From Triatoma infestans (Eukaryota > Arthropoda > Insecta > Hemiptera > Reduviidae): 64,000 nt of DNA. The stretch is from assembly GCA_011037195.1 (NCBI GenBank), contig JAAEAF010000201.1, positions 248,001-312,000 on the forward strand, read 5' to 3'. The notes beneath the pieces are model-generated. The model did not search any database. It was given only the letters and a program-made list of their open reading frames with translations, and was not told where the DNA came from. Shown piece by piece: positions 1 through 11,859 of this stretch. The first letter of the stretch is position 1; each line of letters starts with the position of its first letter. The position numbers were made by a program, and so were the translations under genes.

Positions 1-640
1 AAATTCAGTACGACCATCGAAGGAAATGCTACCCCAGAACATCGGTGAGCCCCCACGAAATAACACCTGAGGAATCACACAGCATGGCGCGTACCTCTCT
101 CCTAGGCGTCCATTGTAATTACAGCCATCTGAAGAATTAAGACCTACTCTCACCTATCTGTAAAAAGAACTCTCTTCCAGTTGTCTAAAGTCCAATTCAC
201 ATATTCACGTGCAAACTGAAGCCTGGTCATTTTGTAAACGTGGTAAGAAGAAGCCACAAGCAAGATGTCGGGCTTTAAGATTACTTTCAATTATTCTTCT
301 TCTAACAGTCCTGCTGGAAATGGAAACATTTCGGACTTGCCTTGTGAAACTTCTTATCTCATTTCCCGTGATGCTTCGGTTTCGCAAAGCCAGGTGCCGG
401 ATGTACTTGTCGTCTCTCTCTGCTGTACATTTAGGCCCATCTCTTCTTGAATGACCTCCTGTCTCCCTAAATCGCTTAGATCCCTGCCTATAAATGAGTG
501 ATGTGCGCTCATTCTCCCAGCGACTTCACGCTGACTGTACACTTCCTTAGCTTTAACGCAATAATGTTCACTTAATTCCTTACAGCGGCCATTGAACAAA
601 TTTCTTTTTAAAACAAACAAAGATAAAAAACAAAAAAGTT
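1..640 (-). pseudogene. Tc1/mariner-type transposase remnant, runs off left edge
   Basis: Read on the minus strand, this is a decayed Tc1-like cut-and-paste transposase. The N-terminal helix-turn-helix region lies at about 620-350 (GRDLSDLGRQEVI, then REMGLNV in a shifted frame). The second helix-turn-helix region follows at about 387-205 (RNRSITGNEIRSF, VSISSRTVRRRI). The start of the catalytic domain reads WKRVLFTD near 180-160, then GERYAPC and MFWGSISFDGRTEF near 90-1. The first catalytic Asp is visible, and the later acidic residues lie beyond the window. At least two frame changes and stops break the frame, so it is inactive. The spacing of motifs matches the Tc1 family, and I am confident of the family assignment. 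Confidence 0.85.
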
Positions 641-852
641 CAGGGTTCTTTCAGTAAAGAGAAAGAATGGGTCAGAATCAATTTTATGATGTGTAGATTG
701 GATGGGTCAAGGGCTACTGCTTGTGAAAATGGGATTAAAGAGTAATGAAAGTATTATTCATCGTTTATGTTTACACTGATATCACCCAAATATCAATAGT
801 TCACCAAAACAAAAGCGGAATACAATTTATTTAATGTTAACTAAACAAAAAT

Positions 853-884
853 TGAGTGGTGCGCTAATTTTGCCCATCAGTGTA
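853..884 (-). repeat. Tc1-like terminal inverted repeat and TA target site
   Basis: On the minus strand the terminus begins CACTGATGGGCAAAATTAGC, a typical Tc1-family end. It is flanked outside by TA at 883-884. It lies upstream of the transposase remnant, so 1-882 is one element whose other end is outside the window. Confidence 0.75.
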
Positions 885-2229
885 TATAAATGAAAGCGAT
901 GGAGATTATACTTATTTACTTGACAGCCCCATTTATATCAAGCTACTAACAAATTTGTAATAGTAGCTTAAATTTAAACCTACCACAAAGGTTCCCCAGA
1001 AACTAGCAATATATATTAATGTTCCTCAATATTATAGAGATGGTAGATTCCCATATAGCGGTCAAATGGTACTTTAGAGGAAAGCGCTCTCTAAAGACAC
1101 ATAAAGAAAAGAAAGAAAAAAATCATTTCAAACAAGTGATGGACCTTATTTTGTCCAGCAATAATCCTTGAGAAAAACAAAAAAATGTCAGTGAAGAAAT
1201 CGTTTCTGCGGACAGGTTTCCAATCGAATCCTTCTTGACAATGGAACACATTGGTACCTAGACGGATGTCAGTTTAATCTTCCTATAGTCTATTGTTTTT
1301 GAGATAAATTACTAATAGAAACACACTCCTTAACATACAACATACATTTGGAAACAATAGTTTTATATATAATGAAATCTATTATTAAATGCGATACGGA
1401 CGCCTTTTGAGACATAACATCAATAAATTCTATTTACACTCGTATTATAGGTACATATAATTTCTGCTGCATGCATTTACTAATATTATACTCCTTAATT
1501 ATATATGCTGATTTAATTTCATATATACACATTTCAATATCATTTCAATCTCCACTCTTTGATCTGCACCAATCTTCTCCCTTCCACTCAATGGTTGGAT
1601 GATAACTTGATTTTCACAGATCTGGTGCTTCCATACAAATGTTTGATATCCTGTCCATAACAAAACCTTGTTGGAATTGTTAATGCTAAATTTTGTGTAC
1701 ATATTAGATGTGTGCGCAATTAATTAATTAACTCCTATAAGGAGTGTCATAACAGTTCATTTATATTACAAATGTTCAATTGATAGTATGTGTACTGTTA
1801 ATATCACGTTCACCTATTCAACATTATAATAAAAAGAAGCCCCACTGAATTAGCTAATTGTTGAATATTGAACTAGTAAATGAAAATATTTCTAAAGGTT
1901 ATGAGGTTAAAAATAAATTTGAATTTCCCCCCAAGTTTCGATAATTTTATTATCTTAGTAACGGTTAAAAGAAATATTTTTTTTAAGGAAATAATAAATA
2001 AATACTTTAAATCAAGGAAATGCGGTCTAAGCTTTAAGGCTTCATTAGTTCCAATGGATTTAAGTGAGGACTCCTTGTAGTGGATCTTGAAAGTTGTTGC
2101 TAGTTATTATAACTCCTTGAGAATTGTGTTACATGATGATTGTAAATTTTCAGTGTTAGTTCCAGACTTCTTGAAACTTTGATTTTTGACTGACATAAAT
2201 TCTGAAATTGGTTAGCTTAAATTCAAGTT
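885..2229. other. No gene recognised
   Basis: A+T-rich DNA. A stretch near 985-1110 resembles part of an R-family module (CCCCAGAA, ATGGTACTTTAGAGGAAA), but it is too diverged to delimit. Short open frames at 1499-1702 and 1880-2080 show no family signature. Confidence 0.5.
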
Positions 2230-2239
2230 TTGCTAGCAC

Positions 2240-2402
2240 TTGGTGAAAGCTTGACGCAGGTTCTTGAAACCTTTAATCCATTCGTCCATTCCATACAAGT
2301 GGGACGGAATGGACGAATGGAAAAGCGCTGAAGCGGCTGGTATCAGCAAGATTGAGTGGCCAGCGCTTGTTGTAGTGAATTCCTCACCAAAAGAGAGTTT
2401 AT
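2240..2402 (+). repeat. Dispersed repeat B, copy 1, with perfect hairpin
   Basis: This segment aligns by eye with 5138-5290: both contain an ACTTGG..AAAGCTTG block, GTTCTT.AA, the AGCGCTGA/AGCGCTAA block, GCGGTTGGTAT-like sequence and a CCAGCGCT block. Here it contains a perfect inverted repeat: arms 2277-2292 and 2306-2321 (16 bp, TCCATTCGTCCATTCC) with a 13-base loop. No coding sequence is supported, and the 69-codon frame over it is probably chance. Confidence 0.5.
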
Positions 2403-3110
2403 TTCGTTATGCTGATAATATAAGGGGAATATATAAAGGGAAAGGGAATTTTAGAATTGAACATTTAGATTAAATTGGGAAGGGGTGAGGGTCCAGACTG
2501 CCTAATTCTGTCATCACCCCTATGGGATGTCGGTATTGGCACACCCTCTCTTTTGGAGTCCATTATTTTCAGTCCAGCCTTTTCCTATAAACATTAAGGG
2601 TATGTAGGTAAACATCGGGTTTTCTTTATCGGAAAAATGAACACATCAAGCTAACATTTACATGTCGTTTCGTCTTCTTTCTGGGCAACGCCATCAAAAA
2701 GACTTTTTCATGAACGCCCATAATCATCGTAATAGCCATTCTCTTGGACATTACAAAACTAGAAAAAGTACATCCAAATGGTTAAACATTCATATCTAGA
2801 ATTTCAGCAAAATCTTCTGTTATTAGAAGTTAAGGTAATGTGCCAGAAATGCTTGGAAAATGCAAATAAATATTCCACTCTTATTTAATATATACTATAT
2901 ACAATCTTATATATATATAATGTAAATAGAAACTCGTAGGGAGGAGAGAATGTATATACAGTTTAACGGAAATTAAACTGTTAGAGCCGAATACAATCAA
3001 TTTGTTGTGTGTTTAACATAAATCTTGACAAGTTACTATTTTGGCGACCTTGTTGGTGAAACATAAATATATTTATTAATTTACAACTTTCTCACAATAA
3101 TAATATTTTA
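2403..3110. other. No gene recognised
   Basis: A+T-rich DNA with a short poly-TA stretch near 2910. I see no coding, RNA or repeat structure that I can name. Confidence 0.5.
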
Positions 3111-3111
3111 A

Positions 3112-3445
3112 AATTGTGAAACACTCACACGACTTTCTCTTACTGCAGTTTACGAAATTGTAATTGACAATTTTTTTCAATCTTATAATTTTTATTAAAT
3201 GTTTATTTGTCTTCAATTTTATATCAATGGGAGGATCTGAACTTAATGACATGATTTGTTTTTAGGAAAGTTTAACCACTCCCCACCCCTTTCTATAGAG
3301 GAAGTATACGTATGAAGTTTGAAGAAAATTGTTGAAGCCGTTTACGAGAAAATTGCAAAAAATATAATAAATATATACGTATTCGAGCGCATTCCGAGGG
3401 ATTTTTTTTCCGAAATCAGGAGACCTCAAAACATGTATTTGAGTA
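3112..3445 (+). repeat. R-family copy, 5' terminus and part of a module
   Basis: It starts with the family 5' end (GTGAAACACTCACACG then ACTTTCTCTTACTGCAG) at about 3117-3150. It continues through a shortened module (GTTTGAAGAAAATTGTTG at 3317). It breaks off near an AGGAGACCTCAAAACATG block that belongs to the family 3' module, so the centre is deleted. Confidence 0.75.
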
Positions 3446-3857
3446 GTCCAGAAACATCTTTATACTTCTTTACGTTCCACTTTGGTGGGATTCAGCCAAG
3501 CGTTGCTAAACCCAAACTATCCATATAATCCCATCTAAAATCCTCGAAAAAGCTGTCAATGCTCCACACTACGTTTTCAACCACACAATTCAAAGATATC
3601 TAAATATTCCGTCTAATACGCATAACTACCGCATTTTAAGGGAGTGTGACCAATGGGTTGCTTCTTCCCTCCTTTACACCCATGTGATTGTTTTTTTTTT
3701 TCTTATATTATTTTTACCGATAACTTTTTAATCGATTTTTTCGATTAATTTTTGTGCAGTAAAATTCAAAATAGATTAAAAAGAAAAAACATACAAGATT
3801 TATAATACAAATGAAGCGTTATGACATAATGTAGGTGTAACTCATTATTTCTGTATG
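3446..3857. other. No gene recognised
   Basis: A+T-rich DNA with poly-T runs near 3690. Nothing can be named. Confidence 0.45.
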
Positions 3858-4070
3858 GCGCGGCAGCATGTGAAGTCATTGGTGCCGGCGCCTTCTCAGT
3901 GCACTTCCATCCTCCGGGCATTGTTCTCTCGTTACAGACAACACTGCCCATTCCCGGGTAGTGAAGCCTTAAGAGCAGTATGTAGGGCGAGAAGTTCTAA
4001 GATAAACATTGCTGGACTAGAACACAGGATTTTCGCTTGCAAATCCAGTTAATTGTACTGAGTATGACTA
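3858..4070 (-). repeat. tRNA-derived SINE, diverged copy on minus strand
   Basis: The reverse complement shares the SINE body with the copies at 18731 and 37872: a CTGTAACGAGAGAAC block, a CCGGAGG block, a GTGCACTGAGAA block and the ending GCGCC..CACCAATGAC. The tRNA-like head is degraded, with only a B-box-like GTGTTCTAGTCC near 4030. It is transcriptionally dead by appearance. Confidence 0.65.
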
Positions 4071-4589
4071 ATATACAAACAGAAACATCTTCATCAAGTT
4101 TTGGTATGAACAATTTTATATCTCAATGCAATATTGAAATATTTATTCAAAACATACTCTTTGTTTTTGTCAAATAATCTGCATTACAGCAAAAATATTT
4201 TCTTTAATTGGCGTTTTTTTTGTGCGGATAACAAATGTCGAAGCAATGAAAGAAAAAGTCATTTTACATCATAACATGACCCCCGTTCGAAGTAAATTTA
4301 CTGTTACCTGGCTAACGCTAATGAGGAAGTAATGCGAACCGTTGTTACACTGTAAAGGCTTTTTTTTTTATAAACTGCATTCAACACCGGAAATACTTAG
4401 TGAACTGGTAAACTCTGTGTATGACGTATAGACCAGCTTTCAACTCAGTATGGAAATTGCATAGGAAATTGAAATTTGATATTCTGGTGATATTGGGTTT
4501 TGTCACAATAGTTTCGATGTCTGGTATGCACTAGTTTTTACAATAAAATAGGTCAACCGTAAATAGTACCATTTTACAGTGTACTAGGT

Positions 4590-4690
4590 TGGAGCGCCCT
4601 ATTTTGGCAAAATATTTAATTCAGATTAGTAATATATAAATCATAGAATTGTATAATAAACAGGAAATAACACTTAAGGAAATATCCACA
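4590..4690 (+). repeat. R-family internal fragment
   Basis: It contains the module core TAGAATTGTATAATAAAC followed by an AAATAGCAC-like block, matching the modules at 17290 and 44590. Both termini are absent. Confidence 0.5.
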
Positions 4691-5137
4691 AATAAAATAA
4701 ATAAAATGGACACAGAATTTTTAAAACAATGCTAAGGGAAATGGAAAGAAGGAAAAATTATTAGGTATTAATTCAATGCATTAATGTAGTTCATAAAATA
4801 GTCAACACATTCTTCTCTTGATGAGTGGTGTAGCTAGATGAGTCTCTTAACTAGTCTAACGGCCGATTCACTCAGCTAATTTGGCACTAGCTTGATTAGA
4901 ACTCTCTGGCCTGTAAAAGGGCTTTTGGCAGATTGATTGTTTGTTATCAGTAGTTTGCTTGAGTGTTGTGTTGGTGACGACAATAGCGGTTGTAAGCTCT
5001 TGATTGCTTGTTTCCAGACTGCTTCACTTGATGAAATGTAAAATTTAGAACTGCTTGAGAGCGATTTTAGCTCTCAAATTGCCGAGCTTAACAACATTTT
5101 TTTCTAGCTCTTGAAAGAAGCTAGGCCATCTCTATGG

Positions 5138-5290
5138 GAAACTTGGAAAAGCTTGGTTCTTCAAAGAATACCGTACAGATGGGAGTGACAGAAATGTCAA
5201 GAATTCGTTGATGGTACGCATAGCGCTAATGCGGTTGGTATTGGCAACCTGAAGTCTCCAGCGCTCTTTGTGGCATATTTTCTCAACAGA
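5138..5290 (+). repeat. Dispersed repeat B, copy 2
   Basis: Diverged partner of the 2240-2402 segment, with the same order of short conserved blocks but without the perfect hairpin. The stretch 4690-5137 before it and 5291-5965 after it show nothing I can name. Confidence 0.45.
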
Positions 5291-5965
5291 GGGACTGTTT
5301 ATACTCTTGCAAATTAGCGGTTGTAACTCTTGAAATTCTTATTGGCTGACCTTGAGCTAGTCTATATTACAACAGATCTAACTTGTCTCTGATTACGAGC
5401 TTACTTATTGTCATCAACAATTACTTTTTCAACTTGTCTGAACAATATTCATAGTTAATACGTGATGCTTAACCATTGGTTAAGTGAATTGGTTAAGTGA
5501 ATCAGTTTTTTTTCCTGTGTTCACTAGGGAAAATAGCACTTATAGAAATAAGGACACGGATAATGGATGATGGAAAGCAGATGGAAGATAATGGAGGACG
5601 GATAGTGATGGAAAGCCGAGACATAGAAATTACAAGGAAAGCTGTTTGGATGGGTTGAGTTTTCCTTTTTTCTCACAGATCTACTTAATCTTCTTGAAAC
5701 ATTTCAAGAAGTTAGTAGAGAATTTTGCCATAAAGTAGAAACATGGAGCCATAAGGTACCACTGGCACTGGACATTTCCAGCTATTGTTGACTGACACTT
5801 AGGAAATGGACTAACATCAATCATGTTTCACTCTGTGGTAAAGTTTATTGTATACAATACGATAAGAGAAAGTTAGTGTTTTAGAAGTAAGTTTACAATC
5901 TTCCATTCCAGTTGGAAATACAGCTCATCTTTGCGCTAGGACATTGTTTTCCTTACAATAGCTTT

Positions 5966-6052
5966 TTACTTTCTCTTGCTACTGTAAGAGGAATATTACG
6001 AATATGACAGATTTTCGAATTTGATTATCACCGGAAATACATGTTTTGAGAT
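5966..6052 (-). repeat. R-family 3' end on minus strand
   Basis: Reading the minus strand gives the family 3' end: CATGTATTTCCGGTGA, then CGAAAATCTG, then the terminal hairpin region ending CAAGAGAAAGTAAAAAG. The copy continues only briefly before sequence identity is lost. Confidence 0.65.
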
Positions 6053-6299
6053 GTGCTGAGCACGAAGAAGTGGTATTTTGTTTTATTTTATTTTTTTTAA
6101 AGACGTATCAACATCTTTGGTCATTATACACCCGGAATCTTCTCACTATTCAGCTGATCTCCGAGGAGTGTTCTATCATTATAGACGACTGTTTTTCATC
6201 GGACTATAAGCTCAATTCTGTAATTGAATATAAAGTGCACTTGGAAAAATAATATCATTGCTTTATTTCATTTTTTTAGTAAATGAATTGGGAACCATT

Positions 6300-6975
6300 T
6301 TTTAACAAAATTTCGAGGAACTGTAAAAAAAAACAACATCAAATTGGTACTTCCGGTCGGTTGACTTCAACCAAACTTTCATGTCAGATTCGTTTGTAGT
6401 ACTTAAACTGGAATGGCATCCTGAGATTTTTTTTTGTTTTTGGTTATGTTCACCAACACACACACACACAAACACAGACGTACAGATCATTTCTCCTGTG
6501 ACAACTCAAGTTTAAATAGCATTTGTGGCGAGCGCAATACTTCTTCCTTATTGATGTAAGGATGATTAGAAAGCCACTGTCAATAATTATTTTTGTACAC
6601 CAAGTTTAATGACAATCGAGATAAACTGAGAAAAAAGGAAAACATTCAGTGAAGTCATATTTGCGATTTATCGTTTTTGACCATAACCTTATTGTCAAAT
6701 GCGGCGATGGTACCCGAAACGGAATACCAACTTTGAGCTTCCTGCAATTTTTTGTTATGGAGATATCATGATTCAGATGAACATGATCGAGATATCATAT
6801 TCACGAACACACATACATACCATTTCGCTAAAAACATTTTTTTTTTCTCAAGGATTTCAATGAATATATATTGGTAATCGTAATATTGCTAAGGATATTT
6901 ATATATATCGGATGAAAATTCAGTTCCCAAAATTTGACACAATCCGAAGACTTTCTAGTAAGAGAAAATAAAAAA
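6300..6975 (+). repeat. Two R-family 3'-module fragments
   Basis: The first fragment (6300-6490) has CTTCCGGTCGGTTGA, a CA microsatellite at about 6454-6470 and GTACAGATCATT. The second (6600-6975) has CGGAATACCAACTTTGAGC, the ACACACATACATACC tract, CATTTCGCTAAAAAC and a terminal CTTTCTAGTAAGAGAAAATA. Both are 5'-incomplete. Confidence 0.65.
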
Positions 6976-7562
6976 AAATAATCGAACGTGTATTTAATCT
7001 TATTTGGATGTGGTTTTTACATCGAAAAATAATTTAATCAATTTATCTATCGATTAGATAATACTTGGTGATCTATAGAATTTAGTTGTTAAAGTTAAAT
7101 AAATGCTGACAGTGATTAATAGCCGGAACAAGGGTATTGTTTTCCCCGAGGAGTACCCACTAGGTTTTACTTCCGCCGCTTATGTTCCCAGTTCACTACG
7201 AGTGCTCTCTCCTTCTCGCAACTAGTAAACTGTAATACCTACTCTATTTTAGATACAGCTTGTTTCCTCTCTGATCATCAATAACAGATTTGAATAGAGA
7301 ATATCCGTATATATAAATATATATATATATAAAATAGGAAAATGTTGAATGTAGATTATTATAATTATTTCCTCTTGGGGGTTTTCAACAACAGGTAATC
7401 CATCCGGAGATCGTAGTATTGCTAAGATAAATAAATATTTTGCCATCTAAAATTTATTGAGCCCTTTTGTAGTTAATTCTCAAATTCATCTAATGTTCAT
7501 AATAAAAGATATGTTTAATTAATCTCAAAACAGTCCTAATGAAATAAAATCAATAAAAAAAG
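6976..7562. other. No gene recognised
   Basis: Mostly A+T-rich. A less A+T-rich island at about 7120-7240 has no recognisable frame or RNA structure. Confidence 0.45.
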
Positions 7563-7567
7563 CACTA

Positions 7568-8370
7568 GCTTGAAACACTCATTTCTCACTTTCTCTTGCA
7601 GCAGTTCACACAGATTTGTGACAAATTTCCTTCAACCTTATAATTTGTACTGATTGTCTCCTTGTCTTCAGTTTTATATCAATGGGGGGGGGGGTAACTA
7701 AACTTAATAAAATGATTTTTTTTTTTTGAAGAACCGTACACTCTCGGTTCCCCAGAACTCCTTTAAATGAACTTTCTCAGAAAATACGTTCCCAACAAAA
7801 GTGAGAGGCCTCTGTATTCATAGTTAGTTTAACAAATTTAATGAAAGCCCTCGGTGTTTTTATTATCGATAAAATCGTAGAAAACTGAAATAACTTTAGT
7901 ACCAAAACGCACTTGCAGTCAACCGATTTTCTTCAAACTTAGAATTTGGCCAACATATTCAATTCTAATTCAATTCTAATTGTATGTGCAGTCGATATAC
8001 TAAGTTAATAGAATTAAGTACTAAGTATGTGTAGTCGATATACTAAGTTAATAGAAAATCTTGGATTCGTTTTCGAGAAAATCGCTGGAAATTGAAAAAT
8101 GCAAACAGTAAAGTGATACTTCCGGATGAGGAATTTTGACATATAAATTTCTGCCGGATCCCTGGTGATACCCACACGAAATGTCAAGTATGAATTGTCT
8201 GCAATTTTTCATTTTTGAGCTATGCTGTTCACATACATGCATGCCTACACAGTCCATTTTCCAAAAAGCCTCAGGGGCCTGAAAACGTGTATATCCGGTG
8301 AAAACTCGATATTGAAAAATTTGACACAATCGCAATGCTTTCTCTTACTAACAATAAGAGAAAGTAAAAA
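7568..8370 (+). repeat. R-family copy with both ends
   Basis: The 5' end is degraded (TTGAAACACTCA then ACTTTCTCTTGCAGCAG at 7588). The 3' end carries the family hairpin, arms 8341-8347 and 8355-8361 (TCTCTTA/TAAGAGA). The inner part holds a 43-bp direct duplication (7983-8025 and 8026-8057, unit starting TATGTGCAGTCGATATACTA) and the 3' module with TATCCGGTGAAAACTCGAT. An A-run separates it from the next copy, so the two lie head to tail. Confidence 0.75.
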
Positions 8371-8380
8371 AAAAAAAAAA

Positions 8381-8704
8381 TCTGGTGTGAAACACTCACA
8401 CCACTTTCTCTTATTTCAGTTAATAGAAATATAAAATTAAGAAATCCTCTTTAAACTTGAAATGTTAGCTTATTGGGAGTTCATGCTGTTTTTAATAATA
8501 ATTGAAATGATTATATTGTAGTCCAGAAACCAGCATCAATTGCATTGAATAAATTCCTATTAAACATTTGAAAAACTAAAGTTACTCAGACTTTCGTAAA
8601 ATAAAAAAGACTTGCTGGAAAAACGTTGCAAACAATAGTGATGTTTATGTATCTGTGAGGATAGCATTCCAAGTTTGAAGAAAATCGCTGTAGCCATTTC
8701 CTTA
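8381..8704 (+). repeat. R-family copy interrupted by the RTE element
   Basis: It begins with an intact family 5' end (TCTGGTGTGAAACACTCACA at 8381, ACTTTCTCTTATTTCAG following). It runs to the module sequence AAGAAAATCGCTGTAGCC, where the RTE inserted. The module resumes at 11873 (GAAAATTAAAAAAAC) and is lost by about 11900. Confidence 0.75.
8692..8704. repeat. RTE target-site duplication, left
   Basis: AGCCATTTCCTTA, identical to 11860-11872. Confidence 0.85.
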
Positions 8705-8735
8705 TTATTATTATTATTTCATCGGCTCAACAGTC

Positions 8736-9385
8736 CTAGCGGACCCAGGCCACATCCACAAGTTTGTGCCAGCCATCTCTATCTTGGGCTTTTGCCCTCC
8801 ATCTTCGGATTCCCAACATTGATCTCCATCGGAGTCGAAACTTTCTCACAAGAGTGACGATATCTAGCTCTTTAAACAGCTGGTATAGCTCGTCATTCTT
8901 TCTTGCACGCCACTGTCCGTTTTCAATTCTTGGGCCGAATATTTTCCTTAAAACCTTTCTCTCCCATATTCCAAGCAATTTAGCACTTTCTTTTGACAAT
9001 ACACATGCCTCGCTAGCATATGTCACTACTGGCCTTATTACTGTTTTGTATAGCGTTATCTTGGCGTCACGTGATAGATATCTAAAACTCATAACTTTCG
9101 CCAGCGCAAAGAGACATCTATTGCCGGCTGCAAGTCTGGCTTTAATTTCAGGTTCGATTGCATTTGTGCTATTCACGATCGCTCCCAGATATTTAAAACT
9201 GTTGCCAGTAGGAAAGTCTTTTCCATTGATACATACCACACCACTGCTGGCTACTTGGTTCCTGGATGATTGCATATACAAGGATTTCTCAATATTAACT
9301 TGTAAACCAAGTCTCCTTGCTCTTCTTTCAAATTCTTCCAGGGTCCCTTCTAACGCAGCTTTGGTACGTCCGGAAATGAGGATAT
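8736..9385 (-). pseudogene. RTE thumb and C-terminal region
   Basis: This open frame continues from YADD: DDILISGRTK, then SFKYLGAIVNSTN (palm motif E region), TLYKTVIRPVVTYASEACVL, WERKVLRKIFGP and FRLRWRSMLGIRRWRAKA. The last is the characteristic RTE C-terminus. The protein ends at VDVAWVR about 20 bp before the (TAA)n tail, so the 3' UTR is minimal. Confidence 0.85.
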
Positions 9386-10662
9386 CATCTGCGTAAGCGA
9401 GATGCTGGTCAGTCTGGTATAAATTGTACCATTTGGGTTGGTTTTAATTGCTCGTACTGCCCATTCTAATGCCAGGTTAAACATTGTTGGAGCAACTGGA
9501 TCACCTTGCCTTAAACCACAGGTTACATTGAAACACTCCGAGAGTACATTTTGTACTTTTACTCGACATTTTGTACTCTTCAATGTCATTCCTGCCAGAC
9601 TTATCAGTTTACACGGGATTCCTAAACTTCTCATTGCATTTATTAGCTCATCCCTGTGCACCGAGTCGTAAGCCTGCTTAAAATCTAAGAAAACATGGTG
9701 CAGGCCCACATTGTACTCATACGCCTTTTCAAGCATTTGCCTTACAGAAAAGATTTGATCCACCGTTGATCTGTTCTTCCTAAAACCGCACTGGTAATCG
9801 CCGATCGTTTTTTCCCCCCATGCGGTTAGCCTCTTATTAATGGCAATGGACAAAACTTTATATATTGTAGGCAAGAGCGCTATCCCTCTATAATTGGCAC
9901 AACTGAGCTTTCTCCCTTCTTGTATATAGGGCAAAGGATAGCCACACTCCACTCTTCCGGCATTTCTTCTTGTATCCAGATCTGATGTACAAGATTATAA
10001 ATTGCTTCCACTAAGGTATCTCCACCACTTTTCAAGAGCTCAGCTGAGACCTCATCTATACCTGGTGACCTATTATTTTTCAGCGCCATGATTATTTCCT
10101 CAATCTCTTCCTTTTCCGGTGGTATTTCTTCCTCCGTTATTTCTTCAGATCTTACTTCCTGGCCAATGCCACCTCTCACAATTTCTACTGCATTAAGCGC
10201 TTCTCGGATGTATTCTGTCCACCTTCTTACAATGTCTCCTCTTGCCCCTAAAATATTTCCTTCCTTATCTTTACAAAAATCCATGTGCTGTCTGTAACCG
10301 GTCTTTATGTCTTTTACACCTTTATAAAACTTTCTTGTATTTTTACCGTCATATTGCTCTTGTATTTCTTCAATTTTTTGCTTTTCCCACATCCTCTTTT
10401 TTCTTCTGCAAACGTTTTTTGCTTTCTGTCTTTTCACCTTATATTCCTCCTGAGCGGCTCTGGTTTTTCTCTTCACAAATTCTGCTCTCGCTACATTTCT
10501 TTCCTTAATCGCATGAGCGCAATCCATATCGTACCAGTCGACTCTGCCCTTCCTTTCTCTATAACCCAGTACTTCCTCCGCCGCTTCTTTTATTGCCTTC
10601 TTTATTCTTAACCACTTTTCATTGACGCAGTCATTTGGGTTTTCTGAGTTGCTAGAGTTCAA
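9350..10662 (-). pseudogene. RTE linker and reverse transcriptase domain (frameshifted)
   Basis: The basic linker (10662 to about 10150: WYDMDCAHAIKERN, KRKTRAAQEEYK) leads to RT fingers (EEIPPEKEEIEEIIMALKNN, RSPGIDEVSAELLK, EEWSVAILCPIYKKG). After a frame change near 9915 come NYRGIALLPTIYKV, GFRKNRSTVDQIF, the palm motif FLDFKQAYDSV with the first catalytic Asp, and CGLRQGDPVAP. The YADD active site is intact at 9384-9395 but lies in a third frame, entered by a one-base shift near 9405. The polymerase would copy the element RNA at the nicked target. Three frames make it non-functional. Confidence 0.88.
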
Positions 10663-10721
10663 TATTTCTGTAACCTTCTTTTGAAATTTCTCCTTTGTTC
10701 CTTAATACCCAGCTTTTCAGT

Positions 10722-11581
10722 TCACAGTGACCTTATTTTTTCAATGCCTTCTTTTGCCTCTCTCATTATTCTTTGTTTAAATTTCACACACACTAGGAAA
10801 TGATCAGTATCACAGTGTTCTCCTCTATAACTACGGACGTCGCTGACATTTGACTTATGCCTTTCGTCTACTAGCACATGGTCTATCTGGTTTCGTGTCG
10901 TTCCATCTGGGGATATCCAGGTCTCTTTGTGAATTTCCTTGTGAGGAAAACATGTGCTACTGATTCGCAAGCCCCTGCCAATTGCAAAATCTACTAGCCT
11001 CATCCCATTTTCACTTGTTTCGTCGTGCTTACTGTGTTTCCTATTGTAGGAGAGAAGACATTTTCTTTTCCTATTTTGGCATTGAAATCCCCAAGCACTA
11101 TCTTTGTATCATATTTTGGTAGCTCATCGAAAACCTTTTCTAACACTCCATAAAATTCATCTTTTTCTTCCTCTTCTTTGTCCTCTGTTGGAGCGTGCAC
11201 ACTGATCATAGAAACATTTTGGAACTTACCTCTAAACCTAACGCTGCATATTCGTTCATTAGTAGCGTTTACTTTCATCAGTAGATGCTTTATCTCATTC
11301 CTAATTATAAACCCAGTTCCAAAAATATTACGTACTGAGCTGCCACTATTTACCACTGCATAATCTTTAAGCTTTATTATATCCGACTTTTTCCATCTGA
11401 TTTCTTGTATTGCAGCTGTATCTTTGTTATACTTTAAAAGTTCTTTTTCTAGCGCTCTACATGCTCCCGCCTGGTAGAGACTCCTAACATTCCACGTGGC
11501 CATTTCAATAATCCGTTTCCTCGCATATGTCGCAACCCTAAATTCGTCCGGCTTTTTTTCCTTGTTTCTGATTCGTAACAT
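10722..11581 (-). pseudogene. RTE endonuclease domain (frameshifted)
   Basis: Apurinic-type endonuclease that would nick target DNA for target-primed reverse transcription. Visible motifs in order are TWNVRSLYQAG (metal-binding Asn), AIQEIRW (catalytic Glu), SVHAPTEDK, VLGDFNAKIG (Asp and Asn), RNQIDHVLVD and DTDHFLVCVKF (terminal Asp-His). One frame covers 11581-11000 and another 11003-10722. The change falls at GGAAACACAG near 11040, where one A appears to be missing, since the second frame reads GKHSKHDETSENGMRLVDFA. The Met at 11581 is the plausible start, and the open region upstream (11848-11606) may be leader. A stop near 10718 and another frame change near 10700 lead into the linker. 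Confidence 0.85.
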
Positions 11582-11859
11582 TCGATTTTTTCCGGGATGG
11601 GGGTGTTAACCCCATGCCCAACCCCCAAAGACTCTGGAGGACCAAGGATTTGATTGAGGTTTACTCCTCTCGGCTCTACGCCTATTTTCTATGGAAGGTA
11701 GCCCTAGAGTGTGTCCTGTTGATGCCTTTGTGTATGTGTAAGGTGTTTGTAGTGTACTGCGTTGTGTTCGGTTCTGGTGAGTGGCAAAGGTTACAGAGCT
11801 GGGTACCGTGGGTTTGCTAAGCCCAAGATGGTTGCTTGGCTCAACCACCCCCTGCGGGC

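Larger units (their letters stand above)
8705..11859 (-). mobile_element. RTE-clade non-LTR retrotransposon, complete but inactivated
   Basis: The element is bounded by perfect 13-bp duplications. Read on the minus strand, it starts GCCCGCAGGGGGTGG, has a 280-bp leader, one long ORF with AP-type endonuclease then RT, an almost absent 3' UTR and a short (TAA)n tail at 8705-8718. Lack of RNase H, the very short 3' UTR and the C-terminal WERKVLRKIFGP motif are RTE traits. It sits in an R-family copy, so it is younger than that copy. At least four frame changes and one stop show it is dead, although both ends are intact. Confidence 0.88.

Noticed and set aside
8764..9396. 210-codon plus-strand frame
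   Set aside because: It is antisense to the RTE reverse transcriptase, whose motifs on the minus strand are unmistakable.
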